A stretch of DNA of 64,000 nucleotides from Ichthyophis bannanicus. Its lineage: Eukaryota > Chordata > Amphibia > Gymnophiona > Ichthyophiidae. A program made the translations under genes and the position numbers. Positions 1 to 10,372 of the stretch are shown here, in pieces (position 1 is the first letter of the stretch; each line of letters begins with the position of its first letter). The notes below the pieces were generated by a model. That model did no database searches. It was not told the origin of the DNA and was given only the letters and a program-made list of their open reading frames with translations. The stretch is from the NCBI GenBank assembly GCA_033557465.1, contig CM066040.1, positions 328,866,297-328,930,296 on the forward strand. Reading direction: 5' to 3'.

Positions 1-19
1 GGGGGCTGGCCTTAAAGGA

Positions 20-670
20 GTGCAATCCATGACATGCCTATACCTGCTGCCGGAGCAAGAACGAGCTCCTTGGATCGCCCAAAGTGGACGCAGCGGTGTT
101 GGCAGCAGTAGAAGAGTCCTTGACTTGTCTCCTGCAGCTGAGAGCTGTGGAACTGGTTCTGCGAGACCAGTACATCTGCTGTCGATGCTTCATGTATTTC
201 GTGGTGCCCAAAAGGAAGGTTCCTTTCGCCCAATTCTCGACTTTGCAGGCATGAACTGCTGTCTCCAGGTACCGCATTTCCACATGGAAATGCTGCAATC
301 AGTAATAGTGGCGGTAGGAAGCGGAGAGTTTTTGGCGGCTCTCGATCTCATGGAGGCGTATCTGCACATTCCCATCCATCCAGAACATCAGCAGTTTCTC
401 TGCTTTGTGGTGCCAAGGGGCCATTTCCAGTTTTGAGCATTGCCCTTCAGTCTAGCGACCACTCCCCCATACCTTCACAAGGTCATGGTGGTAGTGGCGG
501 CAGCTCTCCGCAAGGAAGGGGTTCTCGTCCACCCATACCTAGACGATTGGTTGATCCAGGCAAAGTCCACGGACGATAGCGAAAGAGCAACAGCGTGGTT
601 GGGGGGTCAATCTGGCCAAGAGTCAGTTATGGCCGGCCCAGGAGCTAGAGTATTTGAGAGTGTGCCTTGA
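20..670 (+). pseudogene. DIRS-A reverse transcriptase, fragments
   Basis: Two adjacent open stretches give the palm domain. The first (to 436) contains 'FRPILDFAGMN' and 'FLAALDLMEAYLHIPIHP', the conserved LDL-x-xAY block with the first catalytic aspartate. The second (440-670) has 'VHPYLDDWLI', the YxDD box with both remaining aspartates. A stop at 434-436 (TGA) separates them. The fingers domain is cut off by the window start. Family assignment rests on the FPYLDDWLI-type box, typical of vertebrate DIRS elements. Confidence 0.85.
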
Positions 671-724
671 TACCCGCGTGGGCAGGGTTTTCCTGCCGGA
701 TCGCTAGGCGCAGGAGCTACGATA

Positions 725-1745
725 GTGGATATGGCAATTCATGAAGATGGCAAGACCATCAGCCTGGCATTATCTGCAGGTTCTGGGGACCATGGCGGCC
801 ACTCTCGAGCTAGTCCCATGGGCAAGGGTGCACATGCGACCGCTGCAGATGGCTCTGCTCCGTTGATGGTCCCATCAGAGTCAACCCCTGTCCCAAGTAC
901 TCCCCTGTCTGCGGAGTGCCAGGAGAGCCCTCAGTTTGTGGCTGCATGTGGGGAGCCTGGAAGGAGTCCCGGTGTGGGTTCCACTGATGACCAATGCCAG
1001 CCTGTCAGGTTGGGGAGCCCGTTGCGAAGGACGATTTTGTTCAGGGACAGGAGTCCGCAGGAGGCCCTGTGGTCGATCAACAGGCTCGAGATGCGAGCGG
1101 TGACCTTGGCGCTAGAAACTTTCAAGCCATGGTTGCAGGGTAAGGAGGTCCAAGTCCTCTTGGACAATGTGACCACAGTGTCTTACATCAACTGGCAAGG
1201 AGGCATGGGCAGTGCAACCCTGGAGGAGGAGGCCGAAAGGCTGTTCAGATGGGCAGAGATTTGTGTCCAGGCATTATTGGTGGTGCACATAGTGGGAGTG
1301 GACAGTGTGACAGCAAACTACCTCAGCCAAGTGCGCGTGGACCCCGGAGAGTGGCAGCCTAATCAGGAGGTGTTCGAGCAGGTGGTCCGCCGATGGGGAA
1401 CACCGGCCATGGACTTAATGACAATGTTTGAGTCGGCCAAGGCCTGTCGGTTTTTCAGCAGAAGAAGAGAGTATGTCTGAGGGCCTGGATTCTCTAATTC
1501 AGCAGTGGCTCAAAGAGGGTCTTCTCTATTTTTCCCCCATGGGTGCTCATAGGCCAGTTAGTGCAACGGATAGAGGCGCACCGGGGATTTGTAATTCTGG
1601 TGGCACCAGACTGGCCGAGATGCCCGTGTTATGCTACCTGATTCGGATACTGGTAGATTGACTGTGGTGGCTTCCGGTTTGGAAGGACCTCTTGACGCAG
1701 GGGCTGCTTCGCATGCCCCAGGTGGATCACTTCTTGCTTACGGCA
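725..1745 (+). pseudogene. DIRS-A RNase H and methylase-like region, decayed
   Basis: The RNase H core is split between frames: a 'TNASLSGWGA' block (about 985-1015) lies in a different frame from 'LEMRAVTLALETF' and 'VLLDNVTTVSYINWQGG' (about 1085-1205), which correspond to the ELxA and DN motifs. Downstream, 'WGTPAMDLMTMF' (about 1395-1430) and an 'APDWPR'-like segment near 1605 match the region between RNase H and recombinase that DIRS elements carry as a DAM-like methylase domain. At least two frameshifts are visible. Confidence 0.75.
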
Positions 1746-1884
1746 TGGCTCTTGAAAGGGCGAGGTTGAATAAGAAATGATAATCGGGCTCTGGGATAGC
1801 AACCTTACTACAGACTTGGAGGAGGTTTACGAACCTGGAGTGCATCTGCGTTGGGCGCATCTTTGAATCGTGGTGTGGAGAGAG

Positions 1885-2720
1885 GTAGGTGCACCCTTCC
1901 ACTGTCTCCGTCCTGGACATCTTGGTGTTCTTGCAATCTGGTTTTGATAAGAGTCTAGCCGACAGTTCCTTGAGGGTGCAACTGACAGCGATTTCCGGGT
2001 ATCTTGGAAAAGTCCACGGGGTGCCGTTGGGTACACACCCAGACATGCTGAGCTTTCTAGGGGCGGTGACCCACCTCAGTCTGCCAAAGAGGGTGGTGGT
2101 ACCACCTTGGGATCTCAATCTGGTGCTGTCTGGGGAACTCTTTGAGCCATTGAGTCGAGCTTCCCTGAAGGATTTGACTCTGAAAATGGTATTCCTGGTA
2201 GAGATTTGCTCGGCACATAGGATTACAGAGCTTTGGACCCTGTCATGCCAGGAGCCATTCCTTTCCTTCTCCAGGGAGAAAGTGGTCCTGCGCCCGGTAC
2301 CTTCATTTTTGCCCAAGGTGATGTCAGCATTTCATGTAAATCAGGCTGTTTCCTTAATGGCTCTGGCGAGTGCGGATGTGGGCGAGAGCTGATATGGGCC
2401 CTGTCACTCCACCGCTGTGTCACCTGGATGGTAAAAGAGTCCTGCGAAGGTATGTGAAAAGGGCATTGTCCTTTTGTAGACCGGACCATCTGTTGGTTTT
2501 GTTTGGCGGGCCGCACAAAAGTGAGGCAGCAGCTAAGGCCTCCATTTCCAGATGGATCAGGGAGGCAATCACATCAGCATACATCTTGGGGTAGAGCAGT
2601 GCTGGCAGAGTTGCGGATGCATTCCATGAGGGCTCAGGCAGCCTCGTGGGCAGAGTATAGTTTCGTTCCGCCGGTGGAGATCTGTAGGACGGCATACTTT
2701 CTCTGAGCATTTTCTCCTGG
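1885..2720 (+). pseudogene. DIRS-A tyrosine recombinase, decayed
   Basis: The N-terminal helical part is open from 1889 to about 2390 and includes 'SAHRITELW', carrying the first catalytic arginine. The rest continues in other frames: 'HSMRAQAASWAE' near 2620 supplies the HxxR box. The position where the nucleophilic tyrosine is expected ('HFLLDVQ', about 2705-2725) reads phenylalanine. With frameshifts and a lost tyrosine the enzyme is dead. It is related to the recombinases at 18990-19995 and 21484-22480. Confidence 0.8.
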
Positions 2721-2825
2721 ATGTCCAGGCAGCGGGGGATGCTCGTTTCAGATCGGCAGTACTTCAGGCTGGTTGTGCGAGTCCCTCCCGTTAGTTTAAC
2801 TGCTCTGATACATCCCAGAGGTGCG

Positions 2826-3007
2826 GGACTGGACTGGAGGGACGATAAGGAAAGATAAATTAGACTTACCTGATAATTGTTGTTCCTTGAGGAACTCCAG
2901 TCCACTCCCGGAACCCTCCCCGAGTGCTTTCTGTGATAATCTGTGCACACCTCGATCCTGAAACTGGTTCCCTTGGTGGAGGAAGTGGCTGGAGGAGCCA
3001 GGGAGGG
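2826..3007 (+). repeat. DIRS-A 3' terminal region with hairpin
   Basis: The arms GGACTGGAG (near 2830) and CTCCAGTCC (near 2900) can pair around the core 'gacttacctgataattg'. A diverged inverted copy of the first arm region (attccttatcgttcctccag) lies near 4757-4790, on the other side of unit 1. That is the inverted-repeat arrangement of DIRS termini. The block ends where unit 1 begins. Confidence 0.6.
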
Positions 3008-3011
3008 GTGT

Positions 3012-3971
3012 TGTGATAAGGAAGCTTATCATAGCTCAGGAAGGAGCTATAGAAAAGATGATGTGACTCTGAACAAGCAACCTGTCAGTTCTGGTAGAAA
3101 TAAGAAAACAGAATTTTCTCACAAAAGACTACCAGTCCCAGAATGCACCAGGTTTCCAGCAGCCATTAGAGGAGCTGAAGTGGGGAAACGTGTGTTCAAT
3201 CAGGAGGGCTATGAGGTAATCCCTAAGCACTCATCTCAAAGGGCAGGGCCTGATTCAGCACAGCTGCGCTGTATTAGGGAGGAGCACTCATCAAGGCAGA
3301 ATAAGAATAGAGTTTGTTCTACAGATGACAAGCATCAGCTTCTCCATGATCATCTTCATGATCACCTTGGATATGCAGAGAAGGATCATCAGTTTCATCT
3401 GAAGAATCAGCAGAAGCAGAAGCCAAACCGGACGGATAGAGAAGGAAAGAAACCCTCTGGAAGGAAGAGGAGAAAAGCCTTTGAGAGGTCTAGAAGAGTC
3501 CAAGGCAGTACGTATACTGGGAGGTATTTCAAGGGCCAGCATATACCACTGGACAGGGGAAAGCCAGAGGAATGGTGCTGCAGAACAAGGAATCACCAGA
3601 GGCTACCTGTGAGGGAGACGGCTGCACGTGGAAGGGACTCTAAGACCTATGCCAGAAGGTATGTGAGGAGAGATCCAGTGTCCAGGGATCTAGATTGGAA
3701 GGCTGGACATAAGAACTGGACTACATACTGGCCAGGCTATATAGAGAGGAACTATAGCAACAATGGAAGCTCAGGTATGAACACTGATCTATGCCCTAGC
3801 TATAACCTTGAAAGACAGCAGGGAAATAAGTGTTCTCCTGAAAGTGCTCCATTGAAAGATTCATCTGTGCCAATTCATGATAGTGACCCTATGCTTGTTG
3901 ATGAAGGGGAAATAATAGCAGATCAAGATATTGTTTATATGGACTGCTCTCTATCCAAACTCTGTTGGTAA
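3012..3971 (+). CDS. LTR-encoded basic protein with MDCSL tail (unit 1)
   Basis: Open for 319 codons from the first base of unit 1 (Cys-Asp-Lys-Glu) to TAA. It also runs open upstream into DIRS-A, by chance. There is no ATG near the start; the first Met lies far into the C-terminal half. Translation would therefore need an upstream exon, an upstream coding region in a parent provirus, or a non-AUG start. The body is rich in Arg, Lys, His and Ser, with a His/Gln/Lys-rich middle. The last 40 residues are acidic ('DSDPMLVDEGE') and end 'YMDCSLSKLCW'. No zinc knuckle, membrane segment or enzyme motif is visible. Unit 2 keeps the same frame with only 3n indels. Function unknown; a basic body plus acidic tail could suit a nuclear accessory protein. 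Confidence 0.6.
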   Translation, partial: CDKEAYHSSGRSYRKDDVTLNKQPVSSGRNKKTEFSHKRLPVPECTRFPAAIRGAEVGKRVFNQEGYEVIPKHSSQRAGPDSAQLRCIREEHSSRQNKNRVCSTDDKHQLLHDHLHDHLGYAEKDHQFHLKNQQKQKPNRTDREGKKPSGRKRRKAFERSRRVQGSTYTGRYFKGQHIPLDRGKPEEWCCRTRNHQRLPVRETAARGRDSKTYARRYVRRDPVSRDLDWKAGHKNWTTYWPGYIERNYSNNGSSGMNTDLCPSYNLERQQGNKCSPESAPLKDSSVPIHDSDPMLVDEGEIIADQDIVYMDCSLSKLCW

Positions 3972-4472
3972 CTTTCTGTGATAAAGCACAGCAGCCATCA
4001 CAAAGAAATATAAATTTGTTCTTTATTCCACTAAGAAAAGCTCCTGAAGCAGGATTTGACTCACACAGTAGAAAGCCAGCCAGTTAAAGGGTTTCAGCTG
4101 GATAACTGATAGCAATTGAGCTGCACCTAATTGCTTGTGAGCTAGGAGAGAATTACTTCTGGATCTGTGTGGAAAGTAATCAGAAGTTAACCTTACAAGA
4201 ACAGTTTATTTCTTTCTTTGTGGCTTTTCGTTTGTTAGAGATATGCTAAGAAAACATTAGCTAATTGCCTGACAAGTTTGAAGGTTGTTTTCCTGATTTT
4301 GATTTTTGACTTTGTTTTACCAAGTTAAACACTGCAAGCAAGTAACCTAATTTATGTGCTACCAAGCATATCTGTGCTGGGAGAAATAACCCCATAAATA
4401 AAGAAGTATCTTATTGGCTTTAACACTTGTGCACAACTAAATTATTGTCAGCAGCTGTGTCTGGTGTGAATG

Positions 4473-4497
4473 AACTACATTACCCACAATACCTTGC
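4473..4497 (+). promoter_or_regulatory. ZNF143/SBF-like motif in unit 1 tail
   Basis: The sequence actacattacccacaatac resembles the extended ZNF143 (Staf) site ACTACAATTCCCANNATGC. Related motifs sit at comparable places in unit 2 (58123-58147, reverse strand) and unit 5 (5151-5173, reverse strand). Conservation between diverged units suggests a transcription-factor site; binding is inferred. Confidence 0.4.
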
Positions 4498-4566
4498 AAA
4501 AATCATATAAATATATGCATTGTCAAGACTGTGAAGATTCTCACCCAGGCAGCCGTCTGACAGTGT

Positions 4567-5058
4567 GTAAGCAGTGTTGGGGGGGGGGGGGCGGACCAAA
4601 AGAGCTGCTGGTTGCTCGCTCCCAGCTGATTGGAGTTGCTCAGGCACTCAACAGATAGGCCTCCCCATCCTGGAGGGGGGGACAAGGTATCCTTCCCAGG
4701 GGATGGAAGGGGTACTAGTTTGTTTAGACGTAGAAGTGTTTGTTGCATCTTTAATTACTTATTCCTTATCGTTCCTCCAGTTTAGTCCTCAACCTCTGGG
4801 TAGTGTACCTCCTCCTGCAGCTTGGAGACTGGGCATGTCAAAGTCATGACCACTGGATATAGCCTGTTGGTCTATCCCATCAGCCCCCAGTGTGTCCAGT
4901 CTCCATGCAGCAGGAGGATGTAGTGAGCCTAGGTGCTGGGCTCACTTGAGGAACAGATAAGGAGCAGTTAGGGTACCCTTCAAAGTGTAGGTTTAGTTTT
5001 TGTTTGATCCTTTGGGTTCTCCTTAAATTTACTTTTAAATTTATTTTTCTAGTGCTGT
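4567..5058. repeat. DIRS-like terminal sequence with inverted repeat
   Basis: Holds a G12 run near 4578, the inverted copy of the DIRS-A arm (about 4757-4790), and a palindrome: cctcctgcagcttggagactg (about 4808-4828) against cagtctccatgcagcaggagg (about 4898-4919). No coding sequence is seen. It continues beyond unit 5 at 15869. Confidence 0.5.
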
Positions 5059-5179
5059 AGCTTGTGGAGGCCCCTGGCCCAGGCAACAGCCTATAAGCCT
5101 AGGGCTGCACTTGTTAGTCCTTTAATTAGAGTTTTTTCTTCATCCAGTGCCGGGGCTGCTGGGATTTGTAGTTGTGTTG

Positions 5180-5394
5180 TGTCATGAGGCTGGTACTAAT
5201 AAAGATACAGAGTTGAAAAGAAACTCTGTTTTTCACAGAGCTCTAGGTGTGCAATTACCTCAAAGCACAGCTAGAGGGGGCAGAAGTGATCCTACAGAAG
5301 TTAATGAGGCTAGGAGAGCTAACCAGTTGCACCTGGAAATGAGCCCGGGAGATTCAAAGGGAAGATCCCTTTATAAACGGAAGCTTAATGCTAG
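5180..5394 (+). pseudogene. Unit 3 ORF, 5' part
   Basis: Open from the first codon of the unit (Cys-His-Glu-Ala) in the same relative frame as units 1, 2 and 5, up to the ERV1 insertion point at CTAG. There is no ATG in the first few codons. The encoded stretch is rich in Arg, Lys and Ser. Its continuation is at 11892-12709. ERV1 inserted directly into the reading frame. Confidence 0.6.
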
Positions 5395-5862
5395 TGTGGT
5401 AGGCGATGGCCTATATAGATGTGAAAGGCCTGTAAGATAGGCCTGGATTCTAACCCCCACCTTCCTGTTAGAGTAAAGAATTAAAAGTAAGAAAAATCAG
5501 TTTATGACAAAGCTTGCACAATACTTCCATACTAAATGAATACTGTTGCATTCCTCGAGCTAGATATGACCTTGCAGTAGAAGTGTAGTCATAACATAGA
5601 ACTGTGCCTTTGTTAGACTAGTCTGAGATGGGTGAACAGGGAGCAATAGCCCAGTGAGGGTTCCTGAATGGATAGGTGCAGGGGGCGTTGGGACCAATAG
5701 AAAGTTTGCCTGTATCAAACTGTGAAGCTTGTATATAAGGAAGTTGTTCCTGTTCGTCATTGCTCAGTCCTTTGATGCTTGGGCCATGTGCACATTAAAC
5801 TTGGCTTGGATCCTTGAACTGACTCCGGGTATTATTTGTTGCATGCTCTCAGTGCTGCCACA
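5395..5862 (+). repeat. ERV1 5' LTR
   Basis: 468 bp, TGTGGTAGG...GCTGCCACA. A TATATAA box lies near 5732-5738 and ATTAAA, a variant poly(A) signal, near 5793. Partner of 11422-11887. Confidence 0.92.
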
Positions 5863-5866
5863 TGTC

Positions 5867-5886
5867 TTGGTTCCCTGACCGGGAAG
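5867..5886 (+). other. ERV1 primer-binding site, tRNA-Glu type
   Basis: Four bases after the LTR, TTGGTTCCCTGACCGGGAAG matches the complement of the 3' end of tRNA-Glu over most of its length. This sets the orientation and names the family as ERV-E-like by primer usage only. Confidence 0.85.
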
Positions 5887-7551
5887 TGTGTTAGTGTGAT
5901 GGTATTCACGTAAATATACCACGACTTCTCGCCTCAAAAGGTTTTGTCCGGCCTGGAGCCGCCCCTGGCTGATTGCAGGAGAGCCTTCGGTGCCACCCAT
6001 CCTCTTATATCGGGGAGGGCTCCTCCTTGCCTCCGCAGGTTGCCTGTTCTGGCCGGCCTACACCTCGAACCTCGAGGGGAGTCCAGGATTCAACCCATGA
6101 TCCGGTGAGTAGAACTGTTCTGCTAATCAGTCAGTCTGGAATAAGCGCTTGAGAGTCTGATCACCTCTCTCGGGGCGGTCCTAGTAAGTCTCAGAAAGTC
6201 TTAAAGGTATAAGCAGAGACTGAACCCACCCAACCCCCCAGTCAGTCAGTCAGGTTTTTTGGGAACGTCCGGATTTTATTCTGTCTTGAATGTCTGCGTG
6301 TGTGCATGAGAGGCCTTGCATACAGACCAAGTGCAGGTCGCGAGAAAGGAGAAAGTGTTTGGTGTCTGTTGTTTTTACCGATTAAGGAAAAGTATTAAAG
6401 AATCAACTCAGGAGTCTTTTACAAAGGCAGCTGTCTCACTGAGCATGAGTCTCTCTCTTGAAAGTAGAGAGCGAAGGGGGCGTGTCTGTCACACAGCCTG
6501 GAGACAAAGACAGGAATGTATCCTTTACTTAACGCTTTGACGGTTTCAATTATTCTACGCTCTGCAGCTGGGTTAATTTGTGCTTATTTCAGGAAAATTG
6601 TACCTGTTTTATTCAATATGTTTTAATAGTGATGTTCCTTCTGCTATGGTCATGTATTATATATCACTTGATAGGAATGTTATTAACCCCGTTCGAGTTC
6701 CTCAATGCATTGTCTTGTGTTTTTTATGTTCCAGTCGTTAGCAAACACTGGTCAAAAAGAAATGACAGAGAACTTAATGAGACTGCTTTTGTTTCCCCTT
6801 TGACCTACGAAGTGGAGGTTAAGACCCCTGATAGGACTATGAAGCATCCCGAGCCAGTAACTACAAAAATGCTTGGAATTTTGTCTCTGATATATTTGGT
6901 TTTGATTGCATATATTATAGCAAGCACCGCATAGAGGACATAATTATTGCTCATAAATTACGGGAACAACAAAACAAGCTGTAACTGTATTTTTAGGATT
7001 TATTTAGTGTTTACAGCCGCTTTGTCTAGTGATTTATGGCTGCTTTGAGAGCCAGGAGAGAGACCTACTGTTTATCTTGTTGAGATAATGCCTCTCTTTC
7101 CCGAACTGTAAGATGTGTACTGTGTTTTGAAAGGGTCTTTTAAAGTCTCAGTCCACAGGGAAATGCAGCCCGCCCCCTCTGTCTGTAGACAAGTACGTCG
7201 TCATGTGGGGGAAGGGGCAGATTCTGTTGAAGTGTATGACTAGAAATTTTACCGTGTTCATCAGATTGTGCAAAAACGTTCCCTGATCAGTTCCCCTATG
7301 TTAAATGTTTGTGAAGGGAAAAAGAAAAAGTGTCCGTTTACACTACAAGCGGGCATTCATTTGCCAGTTCAGGGTCACTCACAGCCAGCGCCCGAGAACC
7401 CAGCCAGCTGACCAGCCTTGTTTATGTGTCTTTTTCCGCCACTGATTTACTGAACTGAAAACTGCATTATGCCTCCTACACTGAGAAACCTTAGGATTTG
7501 ATGGACCTAATGAACAGTATTATGCAGACCCATCAGCCTTGATGGCCCCAG
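5887..7551 (+). other. ERV1 leader and undefined 5' gag region
   Basis: About 1.66 kb separates the primer site from the first recognisable gag segment. A splice-donor match (CCGGTGAGT) sits at about 6102-6110. Apart from the small ORF at 6632-6934 no long frame is open. The matrix part of gag is either here in decayed form or deleted. Confidence 0.6.
6632..6934 (+). CDS. Small ORF with two hydrophobic segments in ERV1 leader
   Basis: A 100-residue frame from an ATG at 6632 to TAG. Two hydrophobic stretches, near residues 1-20 ('MFLLLWSCIIYHLIGMLL') and near the C-terminus ('MLGILSLIYLVLIAYIIA'), could span a membrane and flank a charged loop. It lies where gammaretroviruses carry glyco-Gag leader sequence, but I see no sequence likeness to that. 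In an element this decayed an open frame of 100 codons may be chance. Confidence 0.3.
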   Translation: MFLLLWSCIIYHLIGMLLTPFEFLNALSCVFYVPVVSKHWSKRNDRELNETAFVSPLTYEVEVKTPDRTMKHPEPVTTKMLGILSLIYLVLIAYIIASTA

Positions 7552-7990
7552 GTGGAATCCAAATATTGCAGGCAGCCCTCACTATATACCCCATGCGATC
7601 CAGCAGCCCAGGAGAATTTGCTTATGGTAAATGCAGTTTTTGTCAGTCAGTCCCAGAGAGCTATAAACCGGACATTGCAGAAACTGGATGGATTTGCGGG
7701 CATGACAGTTAATGGAAGTTGCTCAGGAAGTATGTGAATTGTGAAAATGGATGTGACAGAGAAAGCAAATGCAAAATAGCAAAGAGAGCAGTTCTTCTTG
7801 CAGCCGCTTTGGTTGAACGATGTGGAGGAGGTTTTCCTAATTGAAAGAGCAGAGGAAAGTGGAAGGGGTCGTGAAAATGATTAGTCCCCTCTGGGTGCAA
7901 ATCAGTGCGTTCATTGCAGAGAAGAAGGACACTAGAGAAGTGCATGCCCATATCTTGACTCCACCCCCAGGACGGGAGGAGGGAGTACTT
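7552..7990 (+). pseudogene. ERV1 gag: capsid C-terminus and nucleocapsid
   Basis: 'AINRTLQKLDGFAGMT' (about 7655-7705) matches the end of gammaretroviral capsid. Further on, in another frame, 'QCVHCREEGH' (about 7908-7940), followed by Arg and Cys residues, forms a single CCHC zinc knuckle of nucleocapsid type. Frameshifts and stops separate the parts. Confidence 0.75.
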
Positions 7991-8125
7991 GATTTCAGAG
8001 TCATGGAAGAATAAACCGAGCACAGTGTTCCAGCAAGAGAGGGAAGAAGCTATTGAGGGAGTGGCAGTTGCAACAGGCTCTGACATGGATGAAGACTAGG
8101 CCAGACCGGACTCCAAGTTCACCCC

Positions 8126-8425
8126 AGGAGCCTATGGTCAGTCTGAAAATAGGGGACCAATATATGGACTGTATGGGGGATACAGGAGCAAAATACTAGA
8201 GCCAGTAGCCCCTTTGTTTTCTCAATGCATCACCATTGTCAGAGCTACTGGGCCACTAAACCTTTCCCGCAGAACCGCATGTGTGAACTAGGAAGACAGA
8301 AAATAGCGCACCAGTTCCTGTATATGCCTGAATGCCCTATTCCACTTTTGGGCCGAGATATGCTTGCTAAGCTCCAGGCACAGATACCCTTTGCTGAAGG
8401 GGGAGAAATGGATTGCTGGTGCTGA
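8126..8425 (+). pseudogene. ERV1 protease, decayed
   Basis: 'GDTGAK' (about 8176-8193) is the aspartic protease active-site loop DTGA. 'MPECPIPLLGRDML' (about 8325-8367) is the conserved protease C-terminus before RT. Stops intervene, and the two halves are in different frames. Confidence 0.8.
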
Positions 8426-8522
8426 CTGTTCCCCGAGAAGAAGAGTAGCGGTTCTATAGTACGTCTCCAGCCAAGACACTTAGCTCCTGAATACCCATCA
8501 ACCTCTCAGCTCCACCTGCAGT

Positions 8523-9335
8523 ATGGGCAGAATATATCCACCTGGCCTAGTGAAGAACATAGCCCCTGTTATCATCACCCTCAAGCCAGGAGCAGAACCA
8601 GTGCATGTGAAGCAGTATCCTCTTCCCCGACCAGCCATTGAGGGTATCCACTGCCATTTAATGAAACTGCTGAAGTATGGACTTCTCAAGGAGTGCCAGT
8701 CACCTTGGAACACCCCCCTTCTCCCAGTCAAGAAACCTGGGACAGGGGATTACCGCCCAGTACCAGAGGTTACTCATTTCATTGTCCTGAACCTGAAAGA
8801 GGCCCTCTTCTGTATACACCTAGCCCCTACCAGTCAACTTGTGTTTGCTTTTGAATGGCAAGACCCCACAACAGGAAGGCGGGGCCAACACACCTGGACT
8901 TGATTACCCCAAGAACTCAAGGATTCACCCACTCTTTTCAGTGCTGCTTTAAATCAGAATCTTTCAAGCTACTATGTGAACCCAGGACACAGGGTTCTTC
9001 TTCAGTATGTGAATGATCACCAACTCCAAACAGTGAATGTCTACAAGCCACCAGTGAACTCTTGCACCTCTCAATGAGGCTGGATACAAAGTCTCAAGAG
9101 CCAAAGCGCGATTATGTCAAACAAGTTAAATATCTGGGATGCCAGTTGTCCAGCGGAATTCGACGCCTGGGACCAGAACACAAAGAAGCTGTATGCAGTA
9201 TTCCCACTCCAGCCACCAGGAGGCAAGTGAGAGCCTTCTTGAGTGTCGCAGGGTACTGTCGTATATGGATCCCCCATTTTGCGCTGCTAGCAAAACCCTT
9301 GTATCAAGCTATCAAAGGAATGGGGACTTGAATGG
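8523..9335 (+). pseudogene. ERV1 reverse transcriptase, decayed and internally deleted
   Basis: Open from 8523 to 8903 with the fingers sequence 'VKQYPLPRPAIEG', 'SPWNTPLLPVKKPGTGDYRP' and 'FAFEWQDP'. Much of the stretch between the RP motif and the first catalytic Asp is missing. 'LLQYVNDHQL' near 9000 stands where YVDD should be, with the first Asp changed to Asn. 'VCSIPTPATRRQVRAFL' (about 9190-9240) marks the connection domain. The enzyme is inactive. Confidence 0.88.
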
Positions 9336-9599
9336 GATGCAGCTTTTCGATCTTTGAAAAACCGCTCTGATGTGATGTTAGCACCAGCCCTGGGTCTACC
9401 AGATGTCCAGAATACCTTTCAGTCCAGGAGTCACAAGGAACTGTTCTAGGAGTGTTGACTTAATCGCTTGGATCTGGGCAACGGCCAGTAGCCTATCTGT
9501 CAAAACAATTGGATGTAGTTGCAAAAGGCTGGCCCCCTTGTTTGAGAGCTGTTGCAGCTACAGCCCTCCTAGTGAGCAAAGCTGACAAGCTCACCCCGG

Positions 9600-10372
9600 G
9601 ATAAAATCTTCAAGTTACTGTACTGCACTTTTGTTCTGACCCTCATGGAACACAAAGGATGTTTTTGGCTCACGCATTCACGGATGTTGTACAATTGATG
9701 GTCAGTCAAGCTCTGAATCCTGCTGCGTTGTTACCAGTTGGTCTTGACCCCCCCCCCCCCTGATCATGACTGTCTAGAAACTATGGACACTGTATTCTCA
9801 AGTCGCCTGGATTTGACTGCTGTTCCTTTGGAGAACCCTGAACGGACTTTCTTTGTAGATGGAAGCAGTCCTATCATCATTAATGGACATTGTTGTGCCG
9901 GATATGCAGTGGTGACCCTTGATCTGGTAGTTGAGTCCACAGCTCTGGCCCTCAGTTATCTAACCTTTGCCAAGAAGTTCACCTGAAGTAGCTCCAGTTC
10001 TGAGTTCTTCCTATAGCCCTTCTCAGGATATGTTTAGCCCCTACTAAGTCTTTAGGAGTTTCCCCTTTTGAGATTCTGTATAGGCGACCCCCGCCTATGG
10101 TACAAGGAACAAAAGGAGATATGAAACAGATTGGATCTGAAATTACTAGGCAAGAACTATTGGTTTTAAGTTCTGTTTTGCAGTCTTCAGCTGCCCATCA
10201 ACCTCTACATCCTCTCAAGCCTGGGGTCTCGGTGTGGATCACAGAGCGGAGAAGGACACCGCATTGAAAGGGACCTTAATAACCCCAACAGCAGTTAAAG
10301 TTGCAGAGCTTGAACCTTGGATCCATTACAGTCAAGTAAAGCCAGCAGCCGCTCCTGCACTTGGTCATTGAA
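9600..10372 (+). pseudogene. ERV1 RNase H and integrase C-terminus
   Basis: 'FFVDGSSPIIINGHCCAGYA' (about 9848-9910) contains the RNase H Asp in FVDGSS. After a deletion removing most of the integrase core, 'SPFEILYRRPPP' (about 10060-10095) and 'LITPTAVKVAELEPWIHYSQ' (about 10275-10335) are the C-terminal integrase sequence typical of gammaretroviruses. A C10-like homopolymer lies at about 9749-9760. Confidence 0.82.

Larger units (their letters stand above)
1..2830 (+). mobile_element. DIRS-A: decayed DIRS-type retrotransposon body
   Basis: Reads in order reverse transcriptase, RNase H, a methylase-like segment and a tyrosine recombinase, the order of DIRS1-type elements. All parts are broken by frameshifts and stops. 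The 5' end lies outside the window. DIRS elements copy through a circular DNA and integrate with a tyrosine recombinase instead of an integrase, so no target duplication is expected. The terminal region follows at 2826-3007 and is interrupted by unit 1. Confidence 0.85.
3012..4562 (+). mobile_element. Unit 1: solo-LTR-like element with ORF in its 5' two thirds
   Basis: Starts TGTGATAAGG and ends GTCTGACA, bounded by the direct repeat GTGT at 3008-3011 and 4563-4566. TG...CA ends with a 4-bp duplication are the signature of a retroviral LTR left by LTR-LTR recombination. Length is 1551 bp. Order: ORF (3012-3971), AATAAA (about 4397-4402), then a tail with a ZNF143-like motif. Unit 2 (58060-59628) is a close relative over its whole length. 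No internal proviral sequence or second LTR is present. Confidence 0.85.

Noticed and set aside
5560..5760. Minus-strand 66-codon frame in the ERV1 LTR, repeated at 11585-11785
   Set aside because: Two copies look conserved only because they are the two LTRs of one provirus.
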